A stretch of 64,000 bases of DNA from JBPYFK01 sp051984675. Lineage in GTDB: Bacteria > Actinomycetota > Actinomycetes > Mycobacteriales > Pseudonocardiaceae. The DNA is taken from contig JBPYFK010000126.1 of assembly GCA_051984675.1 (NCBI GenBank), positions 1 to 64,000 of the forward strand, in the 5' to 3' direction. The position numbers and the translations under genes were made by a program. Below are positions 56,710 to 64,000 of the stretch, piece by piece (positions within the stretch are counted from its first letter, which is position 1; the number at the start of each line of letters is the position of its first letter). The notes beneath the pieces are model-generated. The model saw only the letters and a program-made list of their open reading frames with translations, made no database searches and had not been told where the DNA came from.

Positions 56710-57717
56710 TTATGCCAGTTCCAGCACTAGCTTGCCGGTGTTCTCACCGCGAAAGAGCATCTGCAGCGCCTCGGGGAAGTCGTCCACGCTTCCCCTCACC
56801 ACGTGCTCCTTGACCTTGATGTGACCGGCGCCGATCCAACCCGCGATCTCCTGCGTGGCCTGGGCGTAGCGTTTCGCGTAGTCGAAGACGACAAAGCCCT
56901 CCATACGCGCACGCCGCACCAGCAGGGATAAGTAATTGGGCGGCCCCTGGACCGGCGTCGTGTTGTTGTACTGGCTGATCGCGCCGCAAACCACTACCCG
57001 CGCATGCATCGCCAGCCGCGTGAGCGCCGCGTCGAGGATCTCGCCTCCGACATTGTCGAAGTAGACGTCGATGCCCTCCGGCGCCTGCTCACGCAATGCG
57101 CGCTTGAGGTCGCCGGCACGGTAGTCGACCGCCGCATCGAAACCCAGCTCGTCGGTGAGCAGGGCGCACTTCTCTGGACCGCCGGCGATGCCCACAACCC
57201 GACAGCCCTTCACCTTGGCGATCTGCCCGACCATGGTGCCGACCGCACCCGCCGCGCCGGAGACCACGACGGTCTCGCCCTCCTTCAGGGCGCCGACGTC
57301 CAGCAGGCCGAAGTAGGCGGTCATGCCCGGCATGCCCAGCGCGCCCAGAAACGTCGACAGCGAGGCCAGCGACGGGTCGATCTTCATCGCACCCCTGCCG
57401 TCGGAGACCACATGCTCCTGGACACCGAACGTGCCAACGACATGGTCACCGGGCTGGAAGTCGGGGTGATTGGAGGCGGTGACCTCGATCACCGACCCCG
57501 CGCGCATGACCTCCCCGATACCGACCGGCGGCAGGTAGGAAGGGCGATCGTCGAGCCACCCGCGCATCGCGGGGTCAAGCGAGATCACCCGCGTCCGCCC
57601 GGCGAACTGTCCCTCTCCCGGCTCCCCAGCAGACTCGGTGACGCGCTCCCAATCGTCGGTCTTGACCTCACCCACGGGGCGGTTCGCCAAGCGGATCTGG
57701 CGGTTGATCACAGACAT
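56710..57717 (-). CDS. NADP-dependent oxidoreductase of the PTGR/CurA medium-chain family
   Basis: A 335-residue zinc-independent MDR enzyme. It begins SVINRQIRLANRPVGEVKTD, has PAMRGWLDDRPSYLPPVGIG, and the cofactor motif VVVSGAAGAVGTMVGQIAKV. These features are of the leukotriene B4 12-hydroxydehydrogenase/CurA group, which reduces alpha,beta-unsaturated carbonyls with NADPH. It is convergent with the Ldh_2 gene and monocistronic. ATG 57717 has a GGAGG-like site upstream (ACAGGAGG). Confidence 0.95.
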   Translation of the reverse strand: MSVINRQIRLANRPVGEVKTDDWERVTESAGEPGEGQFAGRTRVISLDPAMRGWLDDRPSYLPPVGIGEVMRAGSVIEVTASNHPDFQPGDHVVGTFGVQEHVVSDGRGAMKIDPSLASLSTFLGALGMPGMTAYFGLLDVGALKEGETVVVSGAAGAVGTMVGQIAKVKGCRVVGIAGGPEKCALLTDELGFDAAVDYRAGDLKRALREQAPEGIDVYFDNVGGEILDAALTRLAMHARVVVCGAISQYNNTTPVQGPPNYLSLLVRRARMEGFVVFDYAKRYAQATQEIAGWIGAGHIKVKEHVVRGSVDDFPEALQMLFRGENTGKLVLELA

Positions 57718-58075
57718 GAAACCTCCTGTCGCCGAGAACGAGACCCACCATACCGACCAGTAGGTATGGAACCTCTATGATGTGGACCACACCCGCCAGG
57801 GCGCCACCCGGCGTCACAGGCCTTCTTCTCAGCTTCGCTTTTGTAACTACTCTGGTGCGCGGTGCTTTTCTGGTGTTCTTCGAAAGGTCGACTGAAGCAA
57901 TTCGTGGGGACAGTCCGCTTCCAGAAAGCGAAAAGCCAGCGGGAAGCACGGATTTGGCGGCTTCACGCCCGGCCTCGCTTGCCGAGGTGAACCGGATGGA
58001 CACCGTGAGCGTATTCACCTACCAGTGAGACCCATGACGATGGACGTTCCGGTCAACACAGGTAAGGAGTCCAGC
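57718..58075. other. Intergenic region
   Basis: No supported gene. The strand shift leaves promoters for the MDR enzyme and the next small gene. The AT-rich portion is at about 57,830-57,910. Confidence 0.4.
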
Positions 58076-58381
58076 ATGAAATCACGCCTGCGCACAGTGG
58101 GAACGATCACGGCATCGCTCGTGGTCGTCGGTACGGTCGTGGCGATCGCACGGCGCTTCCGATTTGCCGATCGTTTCGGTGAACCCGCCGGCGATCTTCC
58201 GCAAGGCGACCGGGTTCACACGATTTCCGGGCATCTCACTCCCCCGTCCCAACCAGCGGCAGTCGGGTGGCAAGCTGGCCCGACGGCGATCGCGTCCCGC
58301 ACGACTCCGCAAAGCCGGGTGACCGGAAGGAGTCTCGCGGTCCGGCTCCCACAGAACCGTGCGCGTGATGATCTCTCGTAA
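58076..58381 (+). CDS. Small hypothetical protein with N-terminal helix
   Basis: A 101-residue frame from ATG 58076, preceded by AAGGAGTCCAGC, a very good ribosome site. The first 25 residues form a hydrophobic helix with basic start (MKSRLRTVGTITASLVVVGT, then VVAIARRF), compatible with a membrane anchor or uncleaved signal. The rest is polar and without recognisable domain. The last part after about residue 60 has less coding character and may be out of true frame. The start is convincing; the product remains uncertain. Confidence 0.5.
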   Translation: MKSRLRTVGTITASLVVVGTVVAIARRFRFADRFGEPAGDLPQGDRVHTISGHLTPPSQPAAVGWQAGPTAIASRTTPQSRVTGRSLAVRLPQNRARDDLS

Positions 58382-58966
58382 ACGGACGTCCGGCTACGGT
58401 CTTCTCAGCGAACGGGTTACCAACCCCAGCGGGAGGCTCCTCCAGGTGAGTTGGCGAGTCCACGAAGCCGTATGCGGGGTGCGGCCGAGGTTCTTGCCGG
58501 TCACTTCGGTGGCGGCAGTGAGGGCGAAGTCGGGTGTGCTCTGCACAGTTCGGGTGGCGTGGGCGATGATGACACTCGCCAGGCACACAGTGACTCCCTT
58601 AAAATCCCAGGACACGCTGCTGCGGCATCGTGCACCCGGTCGGCCGCCACAGTCACGCGACGGCCATTTACCCCGCGACCTCGATCTTCAGCGCTGGTAG
58701 GCAAATCACACCGAGATCGAGTTCGCCAGAACAGTGAGATCTGGGAGCGCTCCCGGTGCCCGGGGTCGGTGAGGATCTTCTGACAAGGCTCCACAAGGGA
58801 ATCAGTTGTGTCCTGGCCGGGTCCCAGCGAGACGCAGGCACCGAAATCGGCGATCGCCTGCGCCGCTGACGACAATTACCCGTCGACAAACGATGTCTTG
58901 GGCAGGACCAATGGCGATCGGGAACATCAATGGTCAGCGGACAGGATCGGGGTGGCCCTGTCGAAC
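58382..58966. other. Intergenic region without supported gene
   Basis: Several overlapping frames exist on both strands but none has a ribosome site and coherent protein character. I see no repeat or strong palindrome. Confidence 0.45.
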
Positions 58967-59392
58967 CTACTGGCCGGAGCGAATCTCGCGCCGGAGGTGC
59001 TTGGTGAGAGTACGAAGGACCTTAACGACATCCTCCTCATCCGAGACGTGCTTGCTCCCTTCCTCCCGCCACACCAGACCCGCGAACTCGTCGGCGGATT
59101 TGCGTGTCTCATCACGACACAGCAGATGTATGCACGATCTTCCGGTCTGTAGCTTGTTCTGCCACGCCACGCGGTCCACTGTCGTGAGCCGGCGCTGGTC
59201 ACTGCCATCGAGCTGGGACTCATAGAGGTGCGTGCCACTTGTGATGAGGTCCGCAGCGCTCCGCAGCTTCTGTTGGCGCAGCCAACGCCGGTCTTCGTTG
59301 CGGCCTGTCACCCACGCGCCAAGCACAACACCAGCTAACCCGATGAGGGCTCCCACAACGCCTGGCAAGAGATTCCCCACGCATGCCACCAC
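58967..59392 (-). CDS. Hypothetical single-pass membrane protein
   Basis: A 141-residue protein from GTG 59392 (GGAG upstream). One helix (LLPGVVGALIGLAGVVLGAW) is followed by a charged helical stretch (VTGRNEDRRWLRQQKLRSAA, DLITSGTHLYESQLDGSDQR) and a C-terminal region with one Cys pair around IHLLCRDE. The longer frame to 59,581 adds unlikely N-terminal sequence. The design resembles the hypothetical membrane protein at 27,365-28,030: one anchor and a basic coiled-coil. Function unknown. Confidence 0.6.
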   Translation of the reverse strand: MVACVGNLLPGVVGALIGLAGVVLGAWVTGRNEDRRWLRQQKLRSAADLITSGTHLYESQLDGSDQRRLTTVDRVAWQNKLQTGRSCIHLLCRDETRKSADEFAGLVWREEGSKHVSDEEDVVKVLRTLTKHLRREIRSGQ

Positions 59393-59795
59393 CTTCGAGA
59401 CTCCATCCAACAGTCCCGATCTTCGTACCCTATATTGGGTACCGGTTGCACGCTCATCGCCCAGATCAGCGCGTTCGCAGCGTGCGCGCTCGGCGGCTAT
59501 GAGCCATGAGAGTGTGGGGCCACTCAGCGCATCGGCAAGGGCTGCTGCTCGCCGAACTGACGGCCGAGGCGGTGGAGGCACTGTATGCGGCCCGCCGGCG
59601 TTTGGAACACGATCTCGCCTAGTGGCCGCCCGCCAGGCAAGGCCAGCTGCCGTCGAACTGCGCGTGGACCGGGCGACCCGCGCTGGTCCGGTCGCCCGGT
59701 CCAGCCATTCCGCCGACTGGAGCAGGGATTGACTAACACTTTTATCTACGCAACTCTCGTTCGCTAAGGCCGCATTCTGAGAACGCGAGGAGGTC
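59393..59795. other. Intergenic region upstream of the MoxR operon
   Basis: No supported gene. It separates the divergent hypothetical gene and the MoxR operon and must include promoters. The last 30 bp contain the strong ribosome site GCGAGGAGGTC of the small leader frame. Confidence 0.45.
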
Positions 59796-59849
59796 GTGGT
59801 GGGGCTCCAGGACAGCTACGGCGACACGATCCCACGGAACGCCCGGTGA
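59796..59849 (+). CDS. 17-residue leader-type ORF coupled to the MoxR gene
   Basis: GTG 59796 follows GAGGAGG at proper distance, the best ribosome site in this stretch. The peptide MVGLQDSYGDTIPRNAR ends at TGA 59847-59849, which overlaps the GTG start of the MoxR gene (GTGA). The MoxR start has no Shine-Dalgarno of its own, so its translation probably depends on ribosomes finishing this short frame. No known attenuator codon pattern is visible. A second GTG at 59799 is equivalent. Confidence 0.55.
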   Translation: MVGLQDSYGDTIPRNAR

Positions 59850-60742
59850 CCGGGACCGGATTCTTCACGTCCGTCGACGATGTGTCCGCGAGCCTGGCCA
59901 AGGCCGGTTACCTAGCGTCCACAGCGGTCGCCACCACCGTCTACCTCGCAGACCAGCTCGGAAAGCCGCTGCTAGTGGAAGGACCGGCTGGTGTCGGCAA
60001 GACGGAACTGGCCAAGGCGGTCGCGGAAGTCAGCAAAGCACGGCTGGTCCGGCTCCAGTGCTACGAGGGCGTCGACGAGGCCCGCGCCCTCTATGAGTGG
60101 AACCACGCGAAGCAATTGCTGCGCATCACCGCCGGACGGGACGAAACGTGGGAAGAAGCGCGCACTGACATCTTCAGCGAGGAGTTTCTGCTCGCGCGTC
60201 CGCTCCTCACCGCCATCCGGGGCACCGAGCCCACGGTTCTGCTCATCGACGAGACCGACAAGGCCGACGTCGAGGTGGAGGGGCTGTTGCTGGAGCTGCT
60301 CAGCGACTTTCAGGTCACCGTGCCTGAGTTGGGCACGATCACGGCGACCCAACGCCCTTTTACCGTGCTTACCTCGAACGCCACTCGGGACCTGTCCGAG
60401 GCACTGCGTCGCCGCTGCCTGTATCTGCACATCGACTTTCCCGACGCGCAACTCGAGCAACAGATCGTCCGCTTGCGGGTCCCGGACATCGAAGAGGCCA
60501 TTGCCGAATCCCTGGTTCGGCTGATCAGCGCTTTGCGCGCGATGGGATTGCGCAAGGCGCCGTCGGTGGCGGAAACCATCGACTGGGCGCGCACACTGCT
60601 GGCGCTGGGCGCTCACACCCTCGACGAGGAGTTGGTCCGCGACAGTCTTGGGGTGATACTCAAGCACCAGGACGATGTGCTCAAGGCCAGCCAGGAGTTG
60701 CAACTAGACACCGTGCTCGACGGCACGGCAACGACACGATGA
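59846..60742 (+). CDS. MoxR-family AAA+ ATPase (CoxD-like)
   Basis: A 298-residue AAA+ protein. Walker A is GPAGVGKTEL (46-55), Walker B VLLIDETDKAD (131-141), sensor 1 is in LTSNATRDLS and the arginine-finger segment is LRRRCLYLHIDFP. It matches MoxR/CoxD chaperone ATPases that activate metalloenzymes, notably molybdenum hydroxylases, together with a VWA protein. That partner follows with a 4-bp overlap (ATGA). The substrate enzyme is not adjacent; the molybdenum hydroxylase at 13-16 kb is the only such enzyme in the window. Confidence 0.94.
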   Translation: MTGTGFFTSVDDVSASLAKAGYLASTAVATTVYLADQLGKPLLVEGPAGVGKTELAKAVAEVSKARLVRLQCYEGVDEARALYEWNHAKQLLRITAGRDETWEEARTDIFSEEFLLARPLLTAIRGTEPTVLLIDETDKADVEVEGLLLELLSDFQVTVPELGTITATQRPFTVLTSNATRDLSEALRRRCLYLHIDFPDAQLEQQIVRLRVPDIEEAIAESLVRLISALRAMGLRKAPSVAETIDWARTLLALGAHTLDEELVRDSLGVILKHQDDVLKASQELQLDTVLDGTATTR

Positions 60743-62136
60743 GTGGGTCCTCCACTGGAGAATCCGCTGGCGTTTCGGGGCGGCTGATCGGATTCGTTCG
60801 AGCCTTGCGGACGCACGGGATTCTCGCTGGTCCTGGCGAGACGGTCGATGCGGCGACCGCGCTCGAGGCGCTCGGCCTGACCGATCGACAACGAATGCGG
60901 GAGGGGTTGGCCGCGACCTTGCTCCGCCACGAAGGGCAGCGAGCGGTTTTCGACGCGACCTTCGACCTGTATTTCCCGCTCGGGGTTGGCGCATCGGAAC
61001 GGAGCCGCCAGCGCGCCGAAGAGGACGACGACAACCTGGCCGGGCTTCGCGATCGGCTGGCCGACGCGCTCACCAGCGACGACCAGGCGGAACTGGGTCA
61101 ACTCGCCGCCGAGGCCGTCGGCGCCCTCGGCTGGTACGGCCAGACCAGCGGAGCCGGCGGCTGGTCGGCGTACCAGACCCTCGACCGGTTACAACCGCAG
61201 ACTCTCTTGGTCCGTGTACAAGCAGCCATCAGAGCCGCACGCCCCGGCGAAGCCGCCTTCACCGAGCGCCTCGACACGGACGAGATCCGGCGCCGCATCG
61301 AAGGATTCCGCAAGCACGTACGCACCGAGGCGCGACGCCGCGCCGCCGAACTGCATGGGCCGGAACGGATCGCTCAGCACGCCATCGCACCCACGCCGGA
61401 CAGGGTTGACTTCCTTAACGCCAGCCGCGCGCAATTGGCTGAAATGCGCCGTGCCGTGCACCCGCTGTCGCGCAAGCTGGCCACCCGGCTCGCCGCCCGC
61501 CGCCGGCGCGCGGCCCACGGACAGATCGACCTCCGCAGGACCCTGCGGCGCTCGCTGTCCACCGGCGGCGTGCCCGTGCGGCCCGCCTACCACCGCCGGC
61601 GGCCTGGGCGACCCGAGATCGTGCTGCTGTGCGACGTATCCGGTTCGGTGGCCGGTTTCGCGAACTTCACCATGCTGCTTGTGCAGGCACTGCACGACCA
61701 ATTCAGCAAGGTACGAGTATTCGCCTTCGTCAACCGCACCGACGAAGTGACACACCTGATCAAGCATGGATCAGCGGACCCGGAACACCTCGGCAGCAGC
61801 ATCCTCTCTGAGGCCACGCTCACCGGTTGGGATTCGCACAGCGACTACGGCGCCGCCCTGGGCCAGTTCGCCGCGCGCTACTACGACGCGATCGGGCCGC
61901 GCACGTCAGTACTCATCCTCGGTGATGCCCGCACCAACGGCAGCGATCCGAACCTCCCCGCCCTGCGGCGAATCACGGCGAGGGCCCGCCAAACGTACTG
62001 GCTCAACCCCGAACGCGCCGCGCTGTGGTCTACCGGTGATTCGGCTGCGCACGAGTACTCCGAACTCGTCGAGATGCACGAGTGCCGCAACGCGGATCAG
62101 CTCAGCAGGCTCGTCGCCCGCCTCCTTCCCATATGA
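60739..62136 (+). CDS. VWA-domain protein of the CoxE family
   Basis: A 465-residue protein. The N-terminal 250 residues are helical and Arg-rich. The C-terminal VWA domain starts RRRPGRPEIVLLCDVSGSVA, with the MIDAS DxSxS, and continues with FNMLL-type strands (FANFTMLLVQALHDQF) and VLILGDARTNGSDP. CoxE-type proteins pair with MoxR ATPases. The ATG overlaps the MoxR stop. It probably forms a complex with the ATPase for maturation of a cofactor-bearing enzyme. Confidence 0.93.
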   Translation: MSGSSTGESAGVSGRLIGFVRALRTHGILAGPGETVDAATALEALGLTDRQRMREGLAATLLRHEGQRAVFDATFDLYFPLGVGASERSRQRAEEDDDNLAGLRDRLADALTSDDQAELGQLAAEAVGALGWYGQTSGAGGWSAYQTLDRLQPQTLLVRVQAAIRAARPGEAAFTERLDTDEIRRRIEGFRKHVRTEARRRAAELHGPERIAQHAIAPTPDRVDFLNASRAQLAEMRRAVHPLSRKLATRLAARRRRAAHGQIDLRRTLRRSLSTGGVPVRPAYHRRRPGRPEIVLLCDVSGSVAGFANFTMLLVQALHDQFSKVRVFAFVNRTDEVTHLIKHGSADPEHLGSSILSEATLTGWDSHSDYGAALGQFAARYYDAIGPRTSVLILGDARTNGSDPNLPALRRITARARQTYWLNPERAALWSTGDSAAHEYSELVEMHECRNADQLSRLVARLLPI

Positions 62137-62510
62137 AAAGGGACTCCCCATGGCAGATTCGATTCCGTCGCAATGCTCGAAAGCCGCATGGGGATTCGGG
62201 GTCGGCACTCCGACGGAAAGCCGCGCTCGAAGGCGTTGACGATGCCGACTGCCTCGTCGATGTCATCGTAGACAAGTACCGGCGCGACCGGCCCGAAGAT
62301 CTCCTCCGCCCAAGCGGGATTCCCCGCCGTGAGATCGGTCAGCACCGTCGGGTCGGTCGTAGAGACCGTCGTACTCCCCACCGGTGACGAGCGTTGCACC
62401 CGCGAAACACGGCTCGTGTGATGATCCGATGCACGTTGTCGCGCTGCCGCTCGTGGATCAGCGGTCAGGGCCGCCTTGGAGCTTCACCAAACGTCCCCGA
62501 TCGAGTGATA
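62137..62510. other. Intergenic region, mostly occupied by a gene remnant
   Basis: Only the aldehyde dehydrogenase fragment described separately is recognisable. The rest is without coding character, and the region before the monooxygenase has no clear ribosome site. Confidence 0.45.
62220..62403 (-). pseudogene. Aldehyde dehydrogenase fragment, frameshifted
   Basis: On the minus strand the sequence reads AGATLVTGGEYDGLYDRP, then after a one-base frame change PTVLTDLTAGNPAWAEEIFG and PVAPVLVYDDIDEAVGIVNA. This is the C-terminal part of an ALDH: the EEIFGPVAPV motif and the following acidic helix are unmistakable. Neither the catalytic Cys part nor the C-terminal end exists here. Flanking sequence changes abruptly. 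It is a dead fragment left from a deletion or rearrangement beside the monooxygenase gene. Confidence 0.85.
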
Positions 62511-63815
62511 ATGGCCGCCGTGTCGTATGCCGTCATCGGGGCCGGCCCGTCGGGGCTTGCAGCTGCCCGCAACCTGCAACGCTTCGGAATCCCCTGGCAA
62601 GGCTACGAGCTCGCGTGCGGGGTCGGTGGCCTGTGGGACATCGAGTCGCCGCGCAGCACGGTCTACGAATCGGCACACCTGATCTCGTCGAAGGGCACCA
62701 CGCAGTTCAGCGAGTTCCCGATGAACGACTCGGTGGCCGACTATCCCTCACACCGGGAGCTGATCACCTACTTCCGCGCTTTCGCCGAGCGGTTCGGGCT
62801 TACTGACGGGTTTCGTTTCCGGACCGAAGTAACCCGCGTGGAGCCCTCCGTCCACGGTGGGTACGACGTCACCGCGGTCGGCCCCGACGGGGAACACACC
62901 AAGCACCACGACGGTGTCCTGGTCGCCAACGGCACGCTTTCGGAGCCGAATGTCCCGGTCTTCGAGGGACATTTCGACGGGGAGGTGTTGCACACCAGCG
63001 CCTACAAGTCGGCCACGATCTTCGCCGGCAAGCGGGTTTTGATCATCGGAGCGGGCAACTCCGGCTGCGACATCGCCGTCGACGCCGTCCACCACGCCGC
63101 AGCCGTCGACCTCTCGGTACGCCGTGGCTACCACTTCGTGCCGAAGTATCTCTTCGGCAGGCCATCCGACTCGCTCAACCAGGGCAGGCCGCTCCCGGCC
63201 AAGATCAAGCAAGCGATCGACTCCCGCGTTCTGCGCATGTTCACCGGTGACCCAACCCGCTTCGGTTTCCCGAAACCGGACCACAAGTTGTACGAGTCGC
63301 ACCCGATCGTCAACTCGCTGATCCTGTACCACCTCGGGCACGGGGACCTGAGCGTGCGCGCAGACATCGAGCGCTTCGACGGCCCCACGGTCCTCTTCCG
63401 GGACGGCACGAAGGAGCAGTACGACGTCGTGGTGCTCGCCACCGGCTACCGGCTGCACTACCCGTTTCTCGACCCACAGCTGCTGCGGTGGCGACCTCCG
63501 GCCGCGCCGGATCTCTACCTCAACATCGTCAACCCCGACCAGCGCGACCTGTTCGTGCTCGGCATGATCGAGGCCTCCGGCATCGGCTGGCAGGGTCGTT
63601 ACGAGCAGGCCGAGCTGGTGGCCTCGTACCTGCGGGCCCGCACCGAGCGGCCCGATGCTGCCCTCGCCTTCGAAGCCCGTGCCCGCGGCCCGAAACCCGA
63701 CCTCTCCGGCGGCTACCACTACCTGGGCATCGAGCGGATGGCCTACTACGTCAACAAGGACGCCTATCGCCGCATGGTGCGCGGTGAGATCGAGGCGCTG
63801 GGAGTGCGGCCGTGA
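62511..63815 (+). CDS. Flavin-containing monooxygenase (FMO/BVMO-like)
   Basis: A 434-residue flavoprotein. The FAD motif VIGAGPSGLAAARNL is at the N-terminus, GGLWDIESP and NDSVADYPSHRELITYFRAF follow, and the NADPH motif VLIIGAGNSGCDIAVDAV is in the middle. VVLATGYR near the C-terminal third is the FMO/N-hydroxylase ATGY motif. It inserts one oxygen into N, S or ketone substrates. ATG 62511 is selected by alignment to the FAD motif; no Shine-Dalgarno is obvious. Its stop overlaps the start of a BASS transporter gene, which suggests a common substrate pathway. Confidence 0.94.
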   Translation: MAAVSYAVIGAGPSGLAAARNLQRFGIPWQGYELACGVGGLWDIESPRSTVYESAHLISSKGTTQFSEFPMNDSVADYPSHRELITYFRAFAERFGLTDGFRFRTEVTRVEPSVHGGYDVTAVGPDGEHTKHHDGVLVANGTLSEPNVPVFEGHFDGEVLHTSAYKSATIFAGKRVLIIGAGNSGCDIAVDAVHHAAAVDLSVRRGYHFVPKYLFGRPSDSLNQGRPLPAKIKQAIDSRVLRMFTGDPTRFGFPKPDHKLYESHPIVNSLILYHLGHGDLSVRADIERFDGPTVLFRDGTKEQYDVVVLATGYRLHYPFLDPQLLRWRPPAAPDLYLNIVNPDQRDLFVLGMIEASGIGWQGRYEQAELVASYLRARTERPDAALAFEARARGPKPDLSGGYHYLGIERMAYYVNKDAYRRMVRGEIEALGVRP

Positions 63816-64000
63816 TCGCGGCAATGGTCGGCGCCACCGACGTCGACGACATTCGGATCGCTTTCGACGACAGCTCGCTGACCACGCTCAAGGTCGTGAT
63901 CGGCGCGATCTTGTTCGGCATCGCGCTGGACACACCGCTGTCGTCGTTCGCGGCGGCGCTGCGCAGGCCCGTGGTGATCGGGGTCGGCGTCGTCGCGCAG
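63812..64000 (+). CDS. Bile acid:sodium symporter (BASS) family protein, N-terminal part
   Basis: The first 63 codons are inside the window. GTG 63812 overlaps the monooxygenase stop (GTGA). The visible protein has a short start and the first helices (LKVVIGAILFGIALDTPLSS, then FAAALRRPVVIGVGVVAQ), which is the pattern of BASS/ACR3-like ten-helix transporters. It may move the substrate or product of the monooxygenase. Function beyond family is not determined. Confidence 0.7.
   Translation, partial: MIAAMVGATDVDDIRIAFDDSSLTTLKVVIGAILFGIALDTPLSSFAAALRRPVVIGVGVVAQ

Noticed and set aside
1..64000. CRISPR arrays, tRNA, rRNA genes, prophage or integrative-element ends
   Set aside because: The repeats found are short and without spacers of regular size; no cloverleaf sequence, integrase, portal or terminase gene was recognised.

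Overview
This is a chromosomal window from a high-GC actinomycete. Very GC-rich third codon positions, GTG/TTG starts, DUF397/DUF5753/DUF574 gene sets, many TetR/MarR/IclR/GntR/PucR regulators, a Ser/Thr kinase, an LCP cell-wall ligase, Tat-exported enzymes and catabolic clusters together point to a Pseudonocardiaceae-like soil bacterium (Saccharopolyspora or Amycolatopsis type). The taxonomic call is inference; no rRNA, tRNA or marker gene is present. I see no CRISPR array, rRNA or tRNA gene, prophage, intact insertion sequence, or PKS/NRPS cluster.

Layout. 0-5 kb: truncated SSS symporter, then a minus-strand sugar ABC operon (binding protein, single-domain ATPase, permease, ROK regulator). 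5-10 kb: small genes, a 5'-truncated MarR remnant and a copper set (csoR, copZ, copA) with two CsoR-type sites. 10-18 kb: HAD phosphatase, acyl-CoA ligase, an isoquinoline-1-oxidoreductase-type molybdenum hydroxylase pair and a divergent PucR-type regulator. 18-24 kb: TetR-controlled tautomerase/thioesterase, Ser/Thr kinase, MarR-MFS-isochorismatase operon, ABM monooxygenase. 24-28 kb: diguanylate cyclase and a DUF397 / XRE-DUF5753 / DUF574 module. 28-32 kb: IclR with a divergent MFS - CoA transferase - HMG-CoA lyase operon. 32-42 kb: DUF4185 protein, SHOCT protein, AurF-like diiron oxygenase with a ferredoxin-fused NADPH reductase, membrane proteins, GTP cyclohydrolase I, ArsR plus LLM oxidoreductase, LCP protein. 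43-46.5 kb: efeUOB iron importer behind an iron box. 47-58 kb: a catabolic cluster (MFS, FAD amine-oxidase-like enzyme, DapA-family lyase, aldehyde dehydrogenase, Ldh_2 dehydrogenase, amidohydrolase) divergent from a 632-residue regulator. 59.8-64 kb: MoxR ATPase plus VWA (CoxE-like) pair behind a tiny overlapping ORF, an aldehyde dehydrogenase remnant, an FMO-like monooxygenase and a truncated BASS symporter.

The most unusual object is the 47,915-49,813 minus-strand gene. It reads through, in frame, from an IS630-type transposase (two N-terminal HTH segments and a degenerate DDE fold) into a complete GntR/FCD transcription factor. It looks like a domesticated transposase captured as a regulator of the adjacent catabolic cluster. 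A second pattern, not explained by genes, is a set of 12-18 bp tandem duplications placed at gene ends and starts; several carry the stop codon or the ribosome-binding site in the repeated unit. Operator-like palindromes, four long perfect hairpins and several decaying gene fragments are also recorded.
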